DNA of 64,000 bases from Plumapathes pennacea (Eukaryota; Cnidaria; Anthozoa; Antipatharia; Myriopathidae): NCBI GenBank assembly GCA_964036295.1, contig OZ038466.1, positions 17,603,097-17,667,096 on the forward strand, read 5' to 3'. The notes beneath the pieces were generated by a model, which was given only the letters and a program-made list of their open reading frames with translations, was not told where the DNA came from and searched no databases. The position numbers were made by a program, and so were the translations under genes. Positions 20,550 through 32,175 of the stretch are shown in pieces (positions within the stretch are counted from its first letter, which is position 1; each line of letters starts with the position of its first letter).

Positions 20550-23500
20550 TCATTTCCCTAAAATGTCCCCATATTCACCTCGACATCTGTACTTGACAGA
20601 ATTGATCTGTTCCTCTGTCAAAGCCTTGTCGTAGATCTGTACACATGAGATCCTCCCCTTGAAGTAGCGATTATCATTAAGCCGGGCTCCAATACGGATT
20701 TCAGCGTCCGTGTCAAGCTCGTAAGTGCCCAGATGTTCTTGAACCACCATCTTGCCATCCACCCAGAGTGAAGAATTTCCTGTTTTTGATACGTAACTAC
20801 ATTAACCGTCATACTTTGCGTCAGTCTGTTTCAAAGCGAGGCATTATATCGCGAAGACTTCTTTTACTAACACATGCTCAAGTTATTTTTATCGTCCTTA
20901 TACTGAAGCCACTGATATGAAACATCGTAAAACGTAGTTCAGAATGAATGTTATATCACAAACATTGCGCCCCCAAAGTTATAATTTTGAAACTGTCCTT
21001 TGTTTTTACGAGCGACGCTAGGAAACTCACATGTGCTTACGAAGTTCGCTTTAAAACTAGAAAAGTGCGAAGGAATAATAATTTGTGTTTACCATGGAGT
21101 TCTTCAAGCATTTCCCACCTTGTGACCAGTAGCCTCTGAAACATTGCTTCATCATATAAATAAACATTATAAGTAAGAACGCTAAACTCAAGCTTACTAA
21201 CCAGTTGCATTATCGTAAGTCGCTCCAACCAGATGCCAGGCTCCGGCAAAGCTTCCGTTGTAAACCTGTGCATTTACAAAAAGCGCGCCTTTTTTCTGGG
21301 GACGTACAAACAATTGGTTTGGTGCTGTGAACCAAAAGTGATATCCCCAGTTGTTTCGTCTGTACTGAAAGATGGGCCCACTCTGTCCCTCGTGATAAAC
21401 CCAAGCCAAGATCGTGATAAAGTATCGAGTGTTAAGGGACGCATTCCTAGGGATCTCGATGTAGCTGTTGGCGTTTCCAGCAAAATAGTAAGCGCCATCG
21501 GGATCATTATATGGTCCTTCTGCCAGAGTAACTTCAACCGTACTCTTTCCTGCTGGGCTTTTGCCGGTGATATCGGTGAACTTGCTGAGTCCATTTAAGG
21601 GATAGATTGCTGCTGCTTCAAGGAGTTCTGGAGTAAAATAGCGAGTCAAGACAAATTCAATAAAATAGAGATTACTTTATGGAAAGTGCGCGCGTACGGT
21701 TTTTATTCACTAGTTGTGAAGTATCATAAAACGAACGAGCGAGGCTTTGCGAGCGAGTGACTTTTATGATACGAAACAACGAGTGAATAAAAACTGTACA
21801 AAGCACTTTCCATGGTGTTTTCTGTTTATTATATACATACTGAGACATGTAGCATTCTGGCATAACTTTTTATTCAAACAATTCCAAAGCAGTAAAATGG
21901 AAAAATAGTTCATAACGGAACCGTCGTGATCTTACAAACAGTATTAGCGAAGTAAAAGGAAATATCAACGTCATAAAGATTACTTCGAATCTGAATCTAG
22001 AGCTCTAAGTTGCTTCGGCGAGACCGGGAAACCCTTCAACAGTAGCGGAAAATCGTCGTTCGCAGCTTGTGATTGGACGAACGATTTTTTTCACGTGTGA
22101 AAAGCATCGTTCGCGGCCTCTCATTGCCTAGAACTAATTTGCGTACGAAGTTTTACGATATGGCTTTTTCGTATGTCTCAGTATGTATATAATAAACGCC
22201 TGTCATGTTCAGTTCTATATAATTTGTATTGCAATTTTCAGAAATGGGTGACATATTTGGGTTACTGGAGTCAAAGAAATAATTTGTACTTAATCTGCGA
22301 TTACTGAATTTCAAATAAAATGGCTACAAACTGTTTTACGATCTTCTTCGACAGAAATCTGCCTAAGATCCACAAATATTTGCCCCAAGCAGTAAAGTCT
22401 GAAATCAAAATTTGCAAGATTTGTTCCGAAGCACAAAACTGAATGAATGGAAGTTGAGTAAAAAATACATTTTCATAGAAATTACACTACACAAAAACTC
22501 TCAGATAGAGTTCACAAAAATACCTTAGGTGATGTACTACCAAAATTATTAAAAACTTGGACGTTGGTACAACAGTTGTAAACATCGCATTACGAGAGCA
22601 CCCAACGAAGATATTTGTCAAAATACGTTAGTTTGCGCAAATGTATGATTATTTGTCCAAAATATAGTTTATTTTCTGCCTTTTTTACGTTGCTGGCAAA
22701 CACAGAGGTGTTCCACACTCCCAGGAAGGCAATTCAGAATATCCGTTTCCCAGCAGAGCGGTCCCAGAAAATCTCCCAGCCAGCAACTTGATGGTGTACC
22801 ACTTTGTCAGAAAATGTCAGCATTTCAAACAAAAATGTAGCCTCGATTGCAGTCTCGCTTGTTCCCATGCCTCCAGCGAGACTGAAAACGGCTATCTCTC
22901 TCCCAGCAGTCCGATTTATTTATTTATTTTTCCCAGCCAGCTAAAAAGGGGATAGATCGCATGCCAGCCAGGACAGGTTGCAGTGCGGAACACATATTTT
23001 GTGGAATAGCTCCGATGGGTGCTCCTCGCATTACGGAGGCAAACGTTTTCCTCGCGTTGCCGTCGCCGTCTTAGATTTCCATGGTAGCAAATTCTGAAAT
23101 AACAGAAGCTTGTGCTTCGGTATTTGACTTACCTAAGGAATAATTCCCGGTGTTCAAAATATAAAAGAAATACGACATACGTTACGTGTGATTTCTTCCG
23201 GTTTGACCAGATTTAAGGTTTGCGATCTTAAACTCTCTTATTGAACGACCTTACACTGTGCACATATATATACTACTTATTTTAACAATTATCTTACTCG
23301 GGCTTGCCGAATATGGATTGATAAATAACCAACGAGGCGCCGCGCTGAGTTGGTTATATTTTCAATCCATATTCGGCAAGCCCGAGTAGGATAATTGTTT
23401 TATTAAAAACTGGACCACAAAATACTCTCCAAAATGATTTTATTTGACGCAAAAAAGACCGGAAGACGACTGAACTTCCGCTCCAAAAATACAGTGATTA

Positions 23501-25368
23501 CATGATTACCGCAACTATGACAACGTCTTTGCGAACGGGCTAATAGCTGAATGAAAATCGAGTGGAGAACACATCACCATGGATTTACACCGCACAAACA
23601 CTCTCAGAAGGAGTTTTCAGAAATATCTTAAGGTGATGTACCAAAATTATTGAAAACTTGGACGTTGGTACAGTTGTAAGCATCGCATTGCGGAGGGAAT
23701 CGCTTTCTTTGCTCGCCATGTGCGACGTTTGTGATGCTGCTTGAAACTGACAACTGGCTGTGCTGAACGAGAACTGAAGCTGGAGATGCTTAAACATCAG
23801 CAAGGAATATTGAAGAAGAAAAATATATTTGCTTCTGCGAGGGCAGAGTCGGTGGTGATGGAAAACTGTTTACATCGCGGAGGCGAACCGAAGTAAGCGA
23901 TCGATCAATGGCTGCTCGTATCGAATTGAGCAAAGGTGCCGTCTTGTTCCCTTTGCTGTTGTGTAAAAACACTTGAGGCATGCATTTTTTCCTCTTTGCC
24001 CATTCTTTAATTAGTGTTATAAATTTGTCTCACCCGGGACTTGCAAGCCACTCTGAAAAGGTTGTGAAATCTGAAAAAACTTTCTCAACATTACTTCGTC
24101 GCTCACGCGTTCATTGACCATATTTGTCCACCTATTGGATATGAGCTGATAACCCATGTCCAAGGAACGAATCAAAAGCATAGAAATCCAATATCCAATA
24201 GTCCAGTTTTAATAAAGTGATATTTAAGTCAGCATTGCAAGTCACACTCCTGTTAACTGAGTTACTCGGTTTGAAAAGTTACTTTATCAGTTCTAACCGG
24301 CAAGTGACCATTGTTCCCCGAGCGAAGCGAGGGTAATAATCACAATGCTAATGCTGTAGTATCGGAGATTCCAAGCGGGTCGCCATCTCGAAATCTAATG
24401 TTCGTGCGTGTGTCTGTCAGTCTGTCTGGCGGACGAACTCGTCCCCAGGGCCATCCGCGTTAAGCAACGACAAAGGATCGATCACGTGCCCCGCTGTAGT
24501 TTTACTGATACTCCGTGAACGAAGCAACAATATCGTAACTGCATCACGAAAATGAATTTGAAAACTGGAAAAATTGAAACAGAACGGTCTCGCGAAGCTC
24601 GTCTTCAAAAGAGAAGGGAACAGGCACGGGCAAGGCGAAATCGTGAAACAATCGAACAGCGCATTTAAAATAGAACTTCAATCGCATTCATGGGTGTTTA
24701 ACACGAGGTGGTGACAGATCGCTGTCAAGCTGTCACCCGCTATCCGTGGAAAAGACCTGCCGGCATACAAAACAATTCGAGCTCATTAAATATGCATGTC
24801 TAAGTCTAGTGCATGCAGTCCAGAGTAAAAAAAAAATTGCACAGGAAGCCTATTTAATTGTACTGCCTATGAATTCAAAATTGGAAAATCAGTGTTCCTT
24901 TTTTCCCGTACTACGGCGGCCGACCAACTTTAAAATTTAAGTATTAAATTTTGAGAACGTGCTTGGCAGACTGTATGAATTAATTTGACGTGCCGACCGT
25001 GGGAAATACGTACGGCGTCATGCAATCGATTCTTTTTTCAACGTAAAAGTACCGCAAAACACACCATTCTTTTTCTCCTTCCTTTCCGTGTAGCACTCGA
25101 AGAAAAAATTGAGTCAGCATTTCGGTAAAACAAAGGCTGCTCTTGTTGAGCAGTACCAAAGTAAAAGTCCAATCAATGGCAGAGCGAGGGGGTATCTGCG
25201 ATTATCGTATTTCTAGTTTGTAGTTTGTGCTTACATACAACCCAGTTCGCTACAACTAAAATGAATAAAATAAATGAAAGGGATGACGCCAGACTTACCA
25301 GCCGAAGAAACTGCGAGGAAACTGATAAACAATACCACACGGACGTAAAATGCAAGACTTGCCTCCAT
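20550..25368 (-). CDS. Secreted laminin-G-like (concanavalin-fold) domain protein
   Basis: A complete three-exon gene. Exon 1 (25299-25368) encodes a signal peptide, MEASLAFYVRVVLFISFLAV then SSA, and ends in a GTAAGT donor in phase 1. Exon 2 (21202-21627) and exon 3 (20550-20779) encode one domain of the LamG_3/pentraxin-like jelly-roll family, with AYYFAGNANSYIEIP, ITILAWVYHEGQ, HLVGATYDNATG, SLWVDGKMV and FKGRISCVQIYDKALTEEQI. Phases match throughout: 726 bases, 241 residues and a TGA stop. There is no membrane segment, so it is probably a secreted sugar- or protein-binding module. A phase-1 donor-like GTGAAT just before the stop (exon would end at 20579) could instead join it to the first Ig exon of the GPCR downstream. 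Intron 1 holds a Helitron (24315-25216), and a Harbinger element starts about 50 bp upstream of the ATG. Confidence 0.8.
21680..21812. repeat. Fold-back MITE
   Basis: The end tggaaagtgc is mirrored by gcactttcca, and the inner arms match around tttttattcact and agtgaataaaaa, and around gtatcataaa and tttatgatac. It lies in intron 1 of the laminin-G-like gene. Confidence 0.75.
21823..22198. repeat. Inverted repeat pair flanking a 0.3-kb spacer
   Basis: Bases 21823-21848 (ttattatatacatactgaga core) are the reverse complement of 22173-22198 (tctcagtatgtatataataa core). The pair may be the ends of a small DNA transposon; no coding capacity is seen inside. Confidence 0.65.
22200..23283. other. 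Intron sequence without a recognised gene
   Basis: Part of intron 1 of the laminin-G-like gene. A weak inverted pair (gtgttccacact near 22710 and agtgcggaacac near 22983) suggests an old MITE with several tcccagc motifs. Otherwise nothing recognisable. Confidence 0.4.
23284..23399. repeat. Fold-back MITE
   Basis: The arms aacaattatcttactcgggc and its near-perfect reverse complement at 23380-23399 enclose a short centre rich in cgaggcgccgcgc. The palindrome is about 116 bp. Confidence 0.8.
24315..25216 (+). mobile_element. Short non-autonomous Helitron in intron 1 of the laminin-G-like gene
   Basis: It starts TCCCCGAGCGAAGCGAGGG and ends ATTATCGTATTTCTAG followed by T. The 5' part holds the N-terminal coding motif of the Helitron protein (near 24550-24665), cut off by a deletion. 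Its 3' end is about 80 bp from the signal-peptide exon donor, so it sits close to sequences that may matter for splicing. Confidence 0.85.
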
Positions 25369-25419
25369 GTTTGGTTCTCCGTAGTTATAATCGCCAACTC
25401 TACAGCATTATGACACTTA

Positions 25420-26957
25420 GGCTGTGTTTTCACTAGGACAAGTTTGACCAGTTAAAACGAAAAAAGTCCGGAAGTACAGTGAAAACACTTTGTTCTATGT
25501 TTGACGAGTTAAAAAAGCAAGGTGTTTTCACTATTGAAAACAAAAGATTATCGCGTCATTCTGCAACCAAGTTATACTACCTCGCGACATGGTATAAGTT
25601 GTACTGCCATTTGCCGCAGCCAATCACATTGCGCGTGGTGACAGCTGCGTGTCAAATTTTCCATTTTGCTAACGCTTCATTAGCCCGTCTCATCAAAGCA
25701 GAGCAGAATTCGTCCTTCACATTCATGGCAGTGCATCGACCAATTCAAAAGGTCAAACCCACGGCTCTGTACGAATTTCCAGTAGCTAATCGCCAGAGAC
25801 CAAATGCCACCCGCTTCTCTACGGAAATTGACTCGCGGAGAACAATGTTTTGCTTCAATATCTCAGGCCCAATGAGGCCACAAATGAAGGCAAACGTTTC
25901 TCGACTCACTCTAAAACGTTCACACCACAAATGATCCTGAGTGGTTCAATAGCAGTTGCTCAAACCAGAATTGAGGTCATGGATAACCCACATGGTCTTG
26001 CGATTATTCGGCTTCTTCTGCTTGATTGCCGCTAGTGCATTGTTTACACATGATTTTATGCCATAATTGCAAATTCAGATCGACTGTGGTATGTCTGAGT
26101 TGTTTGTTTATAAAATTGTCTCGAGTGGATTCTGTCACCAATGAAAAATCGACAGGAAATTTTACTGTGAATTCTTTTCACCACCGTTCGAATAGCACGA
26201 GAAACAGGTTTGTTCGGCTGGAGCGTGTTACGTTACGAAGCTATTATAACGAGTCAAAATCTGGTTTACCTCGCATGATATGTTTGTTGACACATGATTT
26301 CATGACCAGATTGACTGTGGCTTGTCTGAATTGTTTGTTTACAAAAATTGTCTCTAGCGGGTTTTGTTGCTAAGGAAAAATCGACTAAAAAGTCGACAGG
26401 AAATTTTACTGTGACTCTATTTCACCACCGTTCGAAGAGCACGAGAAACAGGTTTGTTTGGCTGGAGTGTATTACGTTAATACAAAACTACTATAACGAG
26501 TCAAAGTCTGGCTTACCTCGCAGAAATTTACAGAACTTGAAATATTTTGGCAAGCTATACTTTCCTCCTTTTATGTCGATCAGCTCAAATAATCATATAA
26601 TAAACTGTCATGTTTGTGCATTTGTGTTTGGTCATGCATAGTACGTAGCTGGCATAGTAGAACATAGTGTAAAACCCCGATCAAACGGTAATAATATTCG
26701 ATGATAGTTCGTGCCCCGTTGTAACACGAACTACCTATCATAGACTATCATCAATTAGCAAATAGCTTCACGTACGCTTTGCGGACCTATGTTATAGTTT
26801 GCGCGCACTTGTAATTTAAACCGACCATTAGATCGGTGGCGCGACAAAAAGCCGGCCGTGAAAACAGTAAGCCACGATTTACTAGTAAAAGTCGGTTTGT
26901 TTGCAAAACACCAAAAGGAATGTTCAGCTAGGTAAAAGCCCTGGTGAAAACACAGCC
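25420..26957 (-). mobile_element. PIF/Harbinger DNA transposon, defective
   Basis: Perfect 14-bp terminal inverted repeats GGCTGTGTTTTCAC / GTGAAAACACAGCC are flanked by TTA on both sides (25417-25419 and 26958-26960), the target duplication typical of PIF/Harbinger. A minus-strand frame at 25745-25930 keeps VSRETFAFICGLIGP and FGLWRLATGNSYRAVGLTF, as in HARBI1-type transposases. The catalytic remainder is not open. A region of about 240 bp near 26050-26520 is tandemly duplicated inside. The element begins about 50 bp upstream of the laminin-G-like gene's ATG. Confidence 0.9.
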
Positions 26958-27023
26958 TTAACTATATTTTTAACAAAGTTAATTGATGCTATCATTAGTT
27001 TACCAGAGTTAGCATAACAATGC

Positions 27024-27192
27024 CGGTTGTGCGGAAACTCATTCTGATTGGTCAGGAAATAAGCCAGTTTTAGAAAGATATGTAAATGCCATGTCATGAT
27101 GACGCACGACAACGGAAGGAAGAGCGTAAGTGACATATCTTTCTAAAACAGGCTTAATTCCTGACCAATCAGAATGAGTTTCCGCACAACCG
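27024..27192. repeat. Fold-back MITE
   Basis: The arm cggttgtgcggaaactcatt and its reverse complement aatgagtttccgcacaaccg form the outer stem. Inner arms around gaaagatatgt and acatatctttc continue it. It interrupts or abuts the 3' end of the outer Helitron (27193-31537). Confidence 0.85.
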
Positions 27193-28320
27193 CTCTGGCC
27201 TGGCATATATTGCTTTGGTAGCTCAACAACAGCAGGTTTTTACTGAAGTTTCGACGCAAAAAAAAAAAAAAAAAAAAATGGAAGTTTGTGTCTATTTTAT
27301 GAGGCCTTAATGTCACCAAATTTTTGTAGTTGACAGGGCAAGCATGTTAAAAATAAAGTTTTGACATGACACTTTTGCTACAAAGTCAAGTGCTGTACAC
27401 AAAAAGGAGATAAAGAAAGCATCAACGTCTTTTATTCTAGTTCTTCTTCTTCTTATCAACTCATCATATAGCAGACTCTTCATTGTGTGAAATTTTTTGC
27501 TACACTTTTGTGTTATATAAGATTCATCAAAGTGCTCCTGCCTGGTACAAAAACCGAAAACCTTATAGGAAGAAAAGAAACGTACTCTCCAACCAAAAGC
27601 ATGCAGAAAAAAAAAATATATATATATAAATTAATATTATATAAAATACGTAGTGAGAAGTGACAGTTCAGTCAGCATTCATTTCACCAACACGGTATAA
27701 AAAGCTGTATTCTCTTTACTGTACAATACAATACATTTCCAACTGAAGGGAAAAACTGAATTTGATCACTCTTGGGTGTGAAAGGGTTAAACTTGTTGTT
27801 ACAATATTGGTTACAGTCTATCTTGGTGCTGGTCTTACTCACATGTTATTGCCACTTATATTACATAACTGAAGTGAAGTTTTCCATCATAAAAAGTAAA
27901 CAACCTCTAACAAATAAGTAACTAACTAACTAACAAAACCTTGTGTCAGAAGGGAACTTGCGCAGGTCGTCCACTTGAGCACAGTACAGTATATCATTCC
28001 AAATTTTAAGAACATATCCAGATATAATTTTTCTTTTAGTTACTTGACAGAATACACAGGCCAGTATCCTTGAGAACATTTTCCTTTGGCATTCTTGTTA
28101 GACACATCAGCATTGAGTTCATCTTTGGCTCCTGACAATCTTGCACTTTCATGATGTCAGTGACTTGGTATACGAGGATTTTTAACTGCACAGGAGTTGA
28201 CTTCTCAGCCTGATTTCTTCACTTGAACATTTCCTTTAGCGTGATCTTTGGAGATGAAAACACCAGATTCAGGTTTTTGTCTTCACTACATAGTGTTGCA
28301 ATTTATTGTACAGTACTTAC

Positions 28321-28990
28321 CTATAAACAACGTAGAAATTGAACTTCCATTTGGACTGAAGTGTAGGTTAAGTATTTCCTCTACTTCGGTGAGATCCTGT
28401 AGTTCTGCAGGCACTGTTCCAGGATCCATGTCACTGTCAGCCGAGAACAATCGACACGAAGTCTTTTTGTCGCGCTTGCACCTGGTACAAGTATACTGCT
28501 CGGACATACTTTGGTTGGTGATCTGCCATGTTTCTTTGCATACCTTGCAGTGTAAGTGACGGAGGCTTTCCTCAAAGCGGTGAAAGGCAGTTAGTTCCTC
28601 CCGTACCCACTCTTGTTCGTGAAATGGAGGAGTTTCTGGATTTGCCCACCCACGGTTATGCAAATATTGTTGTTTCTGGCTGCGACGTCCTTCGACACCT
28701 GCAGCACGCTGTTGTCGGAGTCGAGTGTTGGCTTCATTTTGAGCTTGAAGCCTGCGGGTATTCTGTTCAGACGATTTATTGCCACGTCGGGAAGCTACTC
28801 GCTGGCGATCGGATTCTCTTTGTGGAGTCTTTTTTTCGGCCCGCTTTTGCTTCTGAAGCTCCCGTTTTGCTTTCAAGCGCTGTTCTCTTTGTGGAGTCTT
28901 TTCTTCGGCACGTAATTGTCGTCCTTTCTCTAGACGTATTTGGCGCTGTTCGATCGTTTCACGATTTTGCCTTGCCCGTGTCTGTTCCAT
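28321..28990 (-). CDS. Helitron-borne DUF6570-type protein fragment
   Basis: About 220 codons are open. An Arg/Gln-rich N-terminal coiled region is followed by a Cys-rich zinc-binding-like part (CKVCKETW then [13 protein letters not shown]) and the acidic LQDLTEVEE motif. In complete Helitron replication proteins, regions of this kind (DUF6570) precede the Rep and Pif1-like helicase domains. Here the frame then runs into ILNLHFSPN and ends at a GTAAGT donor-like site near 28320. No Rep or helicase follows. Upstream codons are out of frame. Probably a non-functional element protein. Confidence 0.5.
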
Positions 28991-29565
28991 TCTCTTTTAA
29001 AGACAAGCTTCGCGAGACCGTTCTGTTTCAAGTTTTCAAATTCATTTTCGTGAACGCAGTTACGCAATTATTGTTGTTTCATTCAACTCTTTCTTAAAAA
29101 CACTGGCGGAGACGCTAATCGATAATCGACAATGATTACGTCATTGCCTTATTAGGACATTGCCTTAGGCACCTGGCCTAAAAAGGTCGCATTGCACACA
29201 CACACACACACACACACGAACATTAAATTTCGAGATGGTGATACGCTTGGAGTCTTCAAATAAGGCGATTTTGCTCCATTAGCGCACAGGCAACCCAGGC
29301 TTAGGGGGCCTGGAAGCGAGTTTTATTTTAAAAGAGTTTGAGTGGGGATCTAGATGGCGCAAAATAATTTAGGAAATACTCAAATAAAAGAAGTGAATCT
29401 TTGCTTTGGTGTTTATTTACCTACGAACTATCTGTGATCGTGATTACAGCGTTTTCGGGCAAATTTTGCGCACAGGTAAATAAACACCAAGGCAAAATTT
29501 CACTTCTTTTATTTGAGTATTTCTTAAATTATTTTGCGCCATCTAGATCCCCACTCAAACTCTTA

Positions 29566-31454
29566 TCCCCGAACGAAGTGAGGGAAATAATCACGGCACT
29601 AATGCAGTAGTACCGCTTTATACCGCCTTACTTGTTGACTCCAAGCGGGTCACCATCTCAAAATTTAACGTTGTCTGTCAGTCTGGCGTACGACTTTAGG
29701 CGCGGTTACCCTGCTAACCAATAACAAAGGCCGGATCGATCACGTGTGCCCTGGCCTGTAGTTTTACTCTGAATAAGAGAAATTAGATTTGAACGAAGCA
29801 TTTAGATTTGAACGAAGCAACAATATATCGTAGCTGCGTTCACGAAAATGGAAAACTTAAAAACTGAAGAACTTGAAACACAACAGTCTCGCGAAGCTCG
29901 TCTTCAAATAAGAAGGGAACAGGCACGAGCAAGGCGAAATCGTGAAACGAGCGAACAACGCCAAATTCGTCTCGAGAAATGGCGACAATCCTGTTATGAT
30001 TGACAGCATCAGAAGCGTGCCGAAGAAACGACTCCGCAAAGAAAACAGCGCATGAATGCCGATTGAAAGCGACATGAACAAAAGCGGGTAACGCAGACAA
30101 CTCCGCAAAGAGAACAGCGCTTGAAAGCAAATCGAAAACTTCAGGAGAAAAAGCGGGCCGAAGAGAAGACTCCGCAAAGACAACAGCGCATGAATGCCGA
30201 CCAAAAGCGACATGAACAGAAGCGGGCAACACAGACAACTCCGCAAAAAGAACAGCGCTTCAAAGCGAACCGGGACCTTCAGGAGAAAAAGCGGGCCGAA
30301 GAAAAGACTCCGCAAAGACAACAGCGCATGAATGCCGACCAAAAGCGACATGAACAGAAGCGTGTAACACAGACAACTCCGCAAAGGGATCAGCGCTTGA
30401 AAGCAAATCGGGAGCTTAAGACGCCGTTTTGTGTTAAACTCAGATACTTATTTGGAAAGGACAAGCAACAAAGGTCAGTGGAAATCAAACAATCAGCGTG
30501 ACAAATATATTCTATCCCGTATAGCTTGTAACTCGATCACTTCAAGAAAAATGTATTTTAATCTGTATGCTGATCATTTTCCCTCGAAGTATTGTTTTAC
30601 TACGCTTCTGTCGCCAGTTTCGGCTACCGTATTCGCTCAGAGCAATCGGAACTTGGAGTCTTGAATGATTTAGTCAGATGTCTTATTTTTCTGTAATCTG
30701 ACACGCGGTGATTGCAGCGAGAATCGTTCACAAGCCCTTAGAAGTATTACTGTGTCTGAAGCCCGTGTATAATTTGAAGTAAACAGTTCAAGTTTTGCTT
30801 TGACTCTGGGAGAAATCTTGCTGCTTTGAGTGGGTTCACATACAAAACAATTCGAGCCTATTAAATATGCATGCGTGAGTCTGGTGCATGCAGTTCAGAG
30901 TAAAAACAAATCGCACAGGAAGCCTATTTATTGTACTGCCTATGAATTCAAAATTGGAAAATCAGTGTTCCTTTTTTCCCGTACTACGACGGCCGACCAA
31001 CTTCAAACTTTGAGTATTAAATTTTGAGAACGTGCTTGGCAGATTGTATGAATTAGTTTGACATGCCGACCGTGGGAAATACGGGGCTTTCCATTTGACC
31101 AAAAAACCCGGAAATTCCGGGAAAAATCAAATGGAACCGCAAGTTTTCGGTAAGAAAGTTTCGGAAATTGTGGACAACCTCTCGAGGTTGTCCTCTTTTT
31201 TCGAAAATTCCGGAATGACCGATGGTCAAATGGAAAGGGCCTACGTACTTCGTCACGCAATCGATTCTTTTTTCAACGCAAAAGTATAACACACACCATT
31301 CTTTTTCTCCTTCCTTTGCGTGTAGCACTTGAGTTCAAAGAAAAGATTGAGTCAACATTTCGGTAAAACAGAGGATACTCTTGTTGGGAGTTACCAAAGT
31401 AAAAGTCCCATCAATGGCAGAGTGAGGGGGTATCTGCGATTATCGTATATCTAG
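29566..31454 (+). mobile_element. Inner Helitron with textbook ends
   Basis: It is flanked by A (29565) and T (31455), begins TCCCCGAACGAAG and ends ATCGTATATCTAG. Its host is a palindrome, so the original sequence of the broken arm can be predicted from the other arm. Removal leaves ctctta|taaaat against a mirror of ctctttt/aaaat, with no target duplication. These are the hallmarks of Helitron insertion between A and T. Inside are the N-terminal Arg-rich coding part, 138-bp tandem repeats (30049-30440) and a 3' region shared with the Helitrons at 4131 and 24315. Confidence 0.93.
30049..30440 (+). repeat. In-frame 138-bp tandem repeats inside Helitron coding sequence
   Basis: The marker catgaatgcc recurs at 30051, 30189 and 30327, a period of 138 bases, which is 46 codons. 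The open frame from 30121 therefore encodes a repeated Lys/Arg/Gln-rich block (motifs EKKRAEEKTPQRQQRMNADQ and HEQKRATQTTPQ). Probably a coiled or basic linker in the element's protein; the frame does not reach any catalytic domain. Confidence 0.85.
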
Positions 31455-31537
31455 TAAAATGAAGCTCGCTTCCAGGCCCCCTAAGCCTGGGTTGCCTGTG
31501 TTAGCGTCGTGATTATTACCCTCGCTTCGCTCGGGGA

Positions 31538-32175
31538 TTAAACTATGTTGAAAGCATATGCTTGTTAATTCCTTAGTTCACCTACATTTAACTTGTATAT
31601 TTCTCTTGAGTCAAATAAACTTCATTTCAAACTTCACTTTACTGTACCACTTGACTACACTAATGACATGCATGTTTACACGACACATAACATTCACCAA
31701 ACATAAGCTCAAAATCTCACAAAATTTTACTCCATTTATTTAGATTACTGAATTTCAATTGCAACATAGCGAACAGCAGCTGCGGTCTCTGGGTAAATTT
31801 GAAACTCACCAAGACATGAAACTGAGGCCATCTCCTGCCGAAGAATAGACAATGGATGACTGCGGTACATGGGAACTGTTCAGTCTATTCTGAATATCCC
31901 CTTGTTGTCACAATAGACAGCGACGGCGACGCGATTTGCCCAAAATCCGCAAAACTTTGTTTCCAGCAGTAAAGTCTGAAATTCAAATTCGTAAAAAATT
32001 GTTTTCCGGTAAAATACTGGCAATCTGCGAAAATTGAACTCCCGCAAATATTTCATGCCACACCGTATGGCCAACCATGTAGATTTATACTAGACTTATT
32101 AATTAAAATATTTTTGTGCACAATTTGCTTAAGTTTGCAGTCACCCATTTACGTGAAAAAATCTGATAAATTAAA
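31538..32175. other. Spacer without a recognised gene
   Basis: This lies between the outer Helitron and the last exon of the decayed Ig/FN3 receptor. It is AT-rich and would hold that gene's 3' UTR, if it is transcribed. I see no open frame with splice sites or clear repeat ends. Confidence 0.5.

Larger units (their letters stand above)
29285..31500. mobile_element. Fold-back element split by an inner Helitron
   Basis: The ends cacaggcaacccaggcttag and its reverse complement at 31481-31500 are flanked by the 6-bp direct repeat ttagcg (29279-29284 and 31501-31506). Without the inner Helitron the element is 327 bp. The centre holds a second inverted pair around tggtgtttatttacct and aggtaaataaacacca. 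It was inserted into the outer Helitron and later received the inner one. Confidence 0.88.
27193..31537 (-). mobile_element. Outer Helitron of a three-level nest
   Basis: Read on the minus strand it begins at 31537 with TCCCCGAGCGAAGCGAGGG, preceded by A. Its body from about 27200 to 29280 matches the Helitron at 49959-52987 (shared gcctggcatatatt-type start, shared DUF6570-type coding part). Its 3' CTAG end is not present; the element is cut at about 27193 by a MITE. A fold-back element (29285-31500), itself split by another Helitron (29566-31454), is inserted near its 5' end. Confidence 0.8.

Noticed and set aside
25479..25934. A plus-strand gene of about 150 codons
   Set aside because: It overlaps the minus-strand HARBI1-like remnant within the Harbinger element and lacks any recognisable domain.
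28528..29097. A plus-strand frame of about 190 codons, mirrored at 52303-52707
   Set aside because: It is the shadow of the Arg-rich Helitron protein on the other strand.
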